DNA of 64,000 nt from Motacilla alba alba (lineage: Eukaryota; Chordata; Aves; Passeriformes; Motacillidae): positions 30,532,911 to 30,596,910 of the forward strand of contig NC_052046.1 in assembly GCF_015832195.1 (NCBI RefSeq), written 5' to 3'. The notes under the pieces are model-generated. The model saw nothing but the letters and a program-made list of their open reading frames with translations. It was not told where the DNA came from and did no database searches. A program made the translations under genes and the position numbers. Of this stretch, positions 60,912 through 64,000 are shown in pieces. Position 1 is the stretch's first letter. Every line of letters starts with the position of its first letter.

Positions 60912-61439
60912 GAGAGAAAAAAAAGGAGGGGGAAACATTGCTTGTAGTCCTATTTACAAAGTGTCTAAGGCAATGACACTCAAGGACCACTGTTCCTGGC
61001 TTCTGCTCCTGTTAGTGCATGGCTCATCGTGATTTAGAAAAGGAGCTGCAACTGAGAAAAAACACCAGGAAATTTTACAAGGTTTCATTTTTCAATCTTG
61101 CTGGCAATCTGGCCCTAAGTGGCAAACCTTGTAAGTATGTGTTTAAATGGGAACACGGGATTAATCCTATTGATTAATGGGGTTAACTATGTATGGACAG
61201 TACAGTGATGTTTATAGCCTCAACTGAACTGCAAGAAATGGGACTCTAAACTATTTTTAGAAACTCACTTTGGTCGTGCCTTTATGTACCAAAGGTTTTT
61301 CAGACTCGATCATCTAATGTAGATTTCCCTCGAGAACAGATAACGCTCTGACCACAACACTTGCGCTCCTCAGTGACCCCGCCATTTTCTCATATTTTCT
61401 CCTGCTACTGAGGTAAAAGACGTAGGAATATTTCTGCGG

Positions 61440-61955
61440 TTTTGGTTTTTTGGTTTTTTTTTTCTGGCCGGTACATGGGGATCCCCCATCACGGGCCCGA
61501 CGGTCGCCTCCGGACCAGAGCTTCCGCCCTGCGCTGAGACACAATCGGGACCACCGGGGGGCCGTTCCGTCCGGTCCGGCCAGCGCCGTATCCCTCATTC
61601 CCGGGGGGTCCTCGGCATGCAGCATCTCCCGCCCAACCCCGCCGCCGGTACGGCCAGCCGCACGGACATCAGGAGCCTGGCTGTCCGCCGTGCGTTTCCC
61701 CCGCGGGCTGCCGAGGCAGACGGCACCGGGGCCGCCGGCAACTTACCCCGCCTAGGGCTGCCGCGCCCCCCTGCCCGCACGGGGCCGGTGTCCCCCAGCC
61801 GCCCGCCCCGCCGGAGCAGCCCTTGGCGGAGAGGCTTCCCCGGGACGGGGGGGAACCCGACTCCTCTGGCCCGGCTCGTCCCGCCCTCGGGCGCGCTCCC
61901 TACCCCGCCCCGTAAGTAGCGGCGGCCGCGGCCGTCGGGGCGCAGAGCGGCGGGG
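61440..61955 (+). promoter_or_regulatory. CpG-rich promoter / 5' UTR of LVRN
   Basis: GC and CpG content rises abruptly at about 61460 and stays high through exon 1 to about 62850. GC-box-like CCGCCC runs occur at about 61801-61812 and 61902-61911. No TATA box is visible near the start. An in-frame TAG at 61917-61919 separates upstream sequence from the coding start. Confidence 0.7.
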
Positions 61956-62551
61956 ATGGGGACCCGTGGCGGGGGGCTCTACGTGGGGCGGAGGGCGGCG
62001 GCCGTGGGGGCCGCGCTGCTGCTGGCACTGCTGGTCGCGCTCCTGGCGCTCGCCGCTCTCTACGGGCGCTGCCGGCAGGAGGCGGAGGCGCCGCCGCCGC
62101 CCTCGCCCCGCGCCCCCGGCCCCGCCGCCCCTCCGCCGCCCGCTCCTGCTGCCAGCTCCGTTCGCCGCCTGCCCCGCCACCTCCTGCCGCTCCACTACGA
62201 CCTGGAGCTGTGGCCGCGGGTGCGGCCGGGCCAGACGGGGCCCTTCGCCTTCACCGGGCAGGTGAACATCACGGTGCGCTGCCTGCAGGACACGGACACG
62301 GCGGTGCTGCACAGCGCCGGGCTGCGGAGCCGCGGGGCCGCCGCCGTGCGCGGGCCCCTGTCCGAGCCGGGCGCCGCCGTGGAGGTGGCGGGGCTGCGGC
62401 AGGCGGAGGCGGGCGAGGTGGCGGTGCTGGAGCTCCGCGGCCGGCTCCGCGCCGGGCGCCGCTACGTGCTGCAGCTGGGCTTCCAGGGCCGGCTGGAGGA
62501 GGACCTCGACGGGCTCTTTCTCACTCGCTACACCGACCGGGGGCAGAGCAG
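61956..62551 (+). CDS. LVRN: Laeverin (aminopeptidase Q) coding exon 1, partial gene
   Basis: First exon of a type II membrane M1-family zinc aminopeptidase: 198 codons plus two bases of a split Arg codon, donor GTAGGC. Residues 1-13 form a short cytoplasmic tail (MGTRGGGLYVGRR) and 14-36 a single Leu/Ala transmembrane anchor. Residues 46-68 form a Pro-rich stalk, and from about 72 the N-terminal beta domain begins with LPLHYDLELWP, FAFTGQVNITVRC (glycosylation sequon N104-I-T) and LDGLFLTRYTD. These blocks and the order tail-anchor-stalk match human laeverin better than ANPEP or ENPEP as I recall them. The catalytic GXMEN-like and HEXXH motifs lie in later exons beyond 64000, so activity cannot be judged. 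The ATG has G at -3 and +4, and an in-frame stop 39 bases upstream fixes this start. Exon 1 is extremely GC-rich. Confidence 0.9.
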
Positions 62552-64000
62552 GTAGGCGGCCGCGGCCGCTGAGGGGACCCCAAGCCCTGCGCCGACGGCA
62601 GCGGGGGTGCTGCGGTCCGGGTCGGGGCCGGCCGTGCCGGGAGGCTGCGGGAGCTGGTACCGCGCCGGGCGGAGCTGCTCGCTGCCGGGCGCGGGAAGGG
62701 GGCACAGATTGCTCCGCACGGCGTGAGCACCTGCCGGGGAGCGCATCGCGGGCTCCAGAGGGAGCGCGCCGCAAACCCCGGGCTGTGCCCAGGCCGGCCG
62801 CTCCGCGCTCCGCAGAGCATCGGCCAGGCTGCCCTGGCTCTCCGTGAGAGAGAGGTGACTTCACCTGCAGCACCGGCTGGACAGCTTCTGGTCTCTCAGT
62901 GCCTTTGACTGCAGCGAGGGGGTCAGACAGTACCTGTGCCCAGTGCCTGGGAGATGGAGCCCGTCTCAGAATTTTCATCCCGACCCCACACATGTCCGTG
63001 TAGCGCTGACACCTCCCCACCTCCTCAGCCCGTGTCTATGGGTAGCATGTCTTTATCAAGAACCCGAGATTCTGGCTGTGTATTTGAGCGTGAGTTTAGA
63101 GATGCTGACCACATGCCATTTCAAAAGCATGGTGGAGTAGGATAGGTGGCTGCTTTAAACATCTGTGCCTTCCTTGTAAGTGCTATTGCACATGAACTTG
63201 CTCAGCTGTCACCAGACAATACGTGATTTGCTTTATGGGTGCTATCAGGATGTTTTCCTTCTCTTTTGAACTGCCAAATCAGTGCTGGGACAGTGTGAGC
63301 TTATTAGGTAGTCAATCATCTAAAACATTTTCACCCTCAATATTTTTCGTTTTCTTTTTCTTTTCCTTTTTCATTTCTGGATGTGAAATGCTCAAGAGAA
63401 GTGAAATTTAAGATTAGAGTTTAAGTACTTCCGCTGGAAGACAAGTTTTTCAAAATAGGAGCTTGAAGAAGAAGCAGATGAATTGCTGACTTTAAAGTTA
63501 TCTCTTTTTAAATAATCAAAGATGTCATGATTTGCTGAGCAAACACCGAATCAAAAGGAAACCCGGAGTTAAAATTCAAGTATTCTTGGCTCTTGGCTAT
63601 GAGTCCACTAAAATAAATTCTATCTCAGCAGTGCATAGGCTTCTTATTTGAGCAGCTAAAATGCAGTCACAAGATCCATACATTCAAGCCTCTGTAGAGG
63701 CTGCTCTGTAGAAGCAGTAAAATCAAATCACAAAATGAAGTGAATAGTTTTTACTGACATGGGGGAGGACTGTGTGGCTCTTCTCAACAAGCTGGCTTTT
63801 CAGCTGCCAGCTCTTGTGTAAATCTTGGTACCATTGTCTGCCACATCTGGAAAATGCAACTTATACAGGCTTTTTTTTTTTTTTTTAAGAAAAAGGTGAT
63901 AATTTGGTAAGCCTTAGAGAAAAGTGCAGTATGACAATAAGTTTTAGGAAGTACATGCTGTTTTTCTGTTTTTCTTTAATTGCTGTTTCTTCATTCACTG
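62552..64000 (+). other. LVRN: Start of LVRN intron 1
   Basis: Begins with donor GTAGGC. The first ~300 bases continue the CpG-rich region, then composition turns AT-rich. A T16 run lies at 63871-63886. The next LVRN exon is not within the window. Confidence 0.8.

Larger units (their letters stand above)
49872..61439. other. Intergenic, nothing recognised except short repeats
   Basis: About 11.5 kb of AT-rich sequence upstream of LVRN. It holds a GAT/ATG-rich patch near 55500-55511, a near-palindrome at 59583-59608 and an A14 run at 60898-60911 followed by purine-rich sequence. Many open frames under 130 codons occur on both strands, none supported as a gene. Distal LVRN regulatory elements could lie here but cannot be read from sequence. 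Confidence 0.6.

Noticed and set aside
61752..63020. 422-codon open frame on the minus strand across LVRN exon 1
   Set aside because: It is antisense to a well-supported exon in very GC-rich DNA, where stop codons are rare. The predicted peptide is Arg/Pro/Gly/Ala-rich with no domain.

Overview
This window is nuclear DNA from a bird, most likely a passerine. It is AT-rich and gene-poor. Two CpG-rich promoters lie near its ends, coding sequence is split by canonical GT-AG introns, and CR1 LINE fragments are scattered through it. A short SINE with a tRNA-Ile-like head and a CR1-like tail (about 2757-2886) resembles TguSINE1, which as far as I know is a passerine SINE family. No bacterial, organellar or CRISPR-like content is visible.

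Two protein-coding genes are present, both on the + strand. AP3S1 (sigma-3A subunit of the AP-3 adaptor complex) is complete. Its six coding exons lie between 249 and 27857 and join in frame to 193 codons plus stop. LVRN (laeverin / aminopeptidase Q, an M1-family membrane peptidase) begins at 61956. Only its first coding exon (61956-62551) and the start of intron 1 are inside the window. AP3S1 followed by LVRN in the same orientation is the gene order known from human 5q23, so this is conserved synteny. In birds, blocks from human chromosome 5 lie largely on chromosome Z; that placement is inference here.

Layout: 1-650, AP3S1 CpG-rich promoter and exon 1, with two CLEAR-type E-boxes. 318-27728, five AP3S1 introns carrying the SINE, three CR1 fragments, microsatellites, a 22-bp perfect palindrome and two exon-like orphan sequences: one on + at 21987-22100, and one on - at 25956-26260 followed by a polyadenylation signal. 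27858 to about 28400, AP3S1 3' UTR. 28400-61440, about 33 kb without a recognisable gene, holding one CR1 fragment, three copies of one endogenous-retrovirus LTR family (about 34354-35020 +, 42690-43370 -, 49192-49865 +), a doubtful fourth LTR-like piece, simple repeats and a 26-bp near-palindrome. 61440-64000, LVRN CpG-rich promoter, exon 1 and intron 1.

The two genes have no known joint pathway: AP-3 sorts cargo to lysosomes and lysosome-related organelles, while laeverin is a cell-surface peptidase. I do not see an undescribed multi-gene system. The observations most worth following are the CLEAR motif pair at the AP3S1 promoter, the minus-strand terminal-exon-like ORF in AP3S1 intron 5, and the SINE and LTR insertions as lineage markers.
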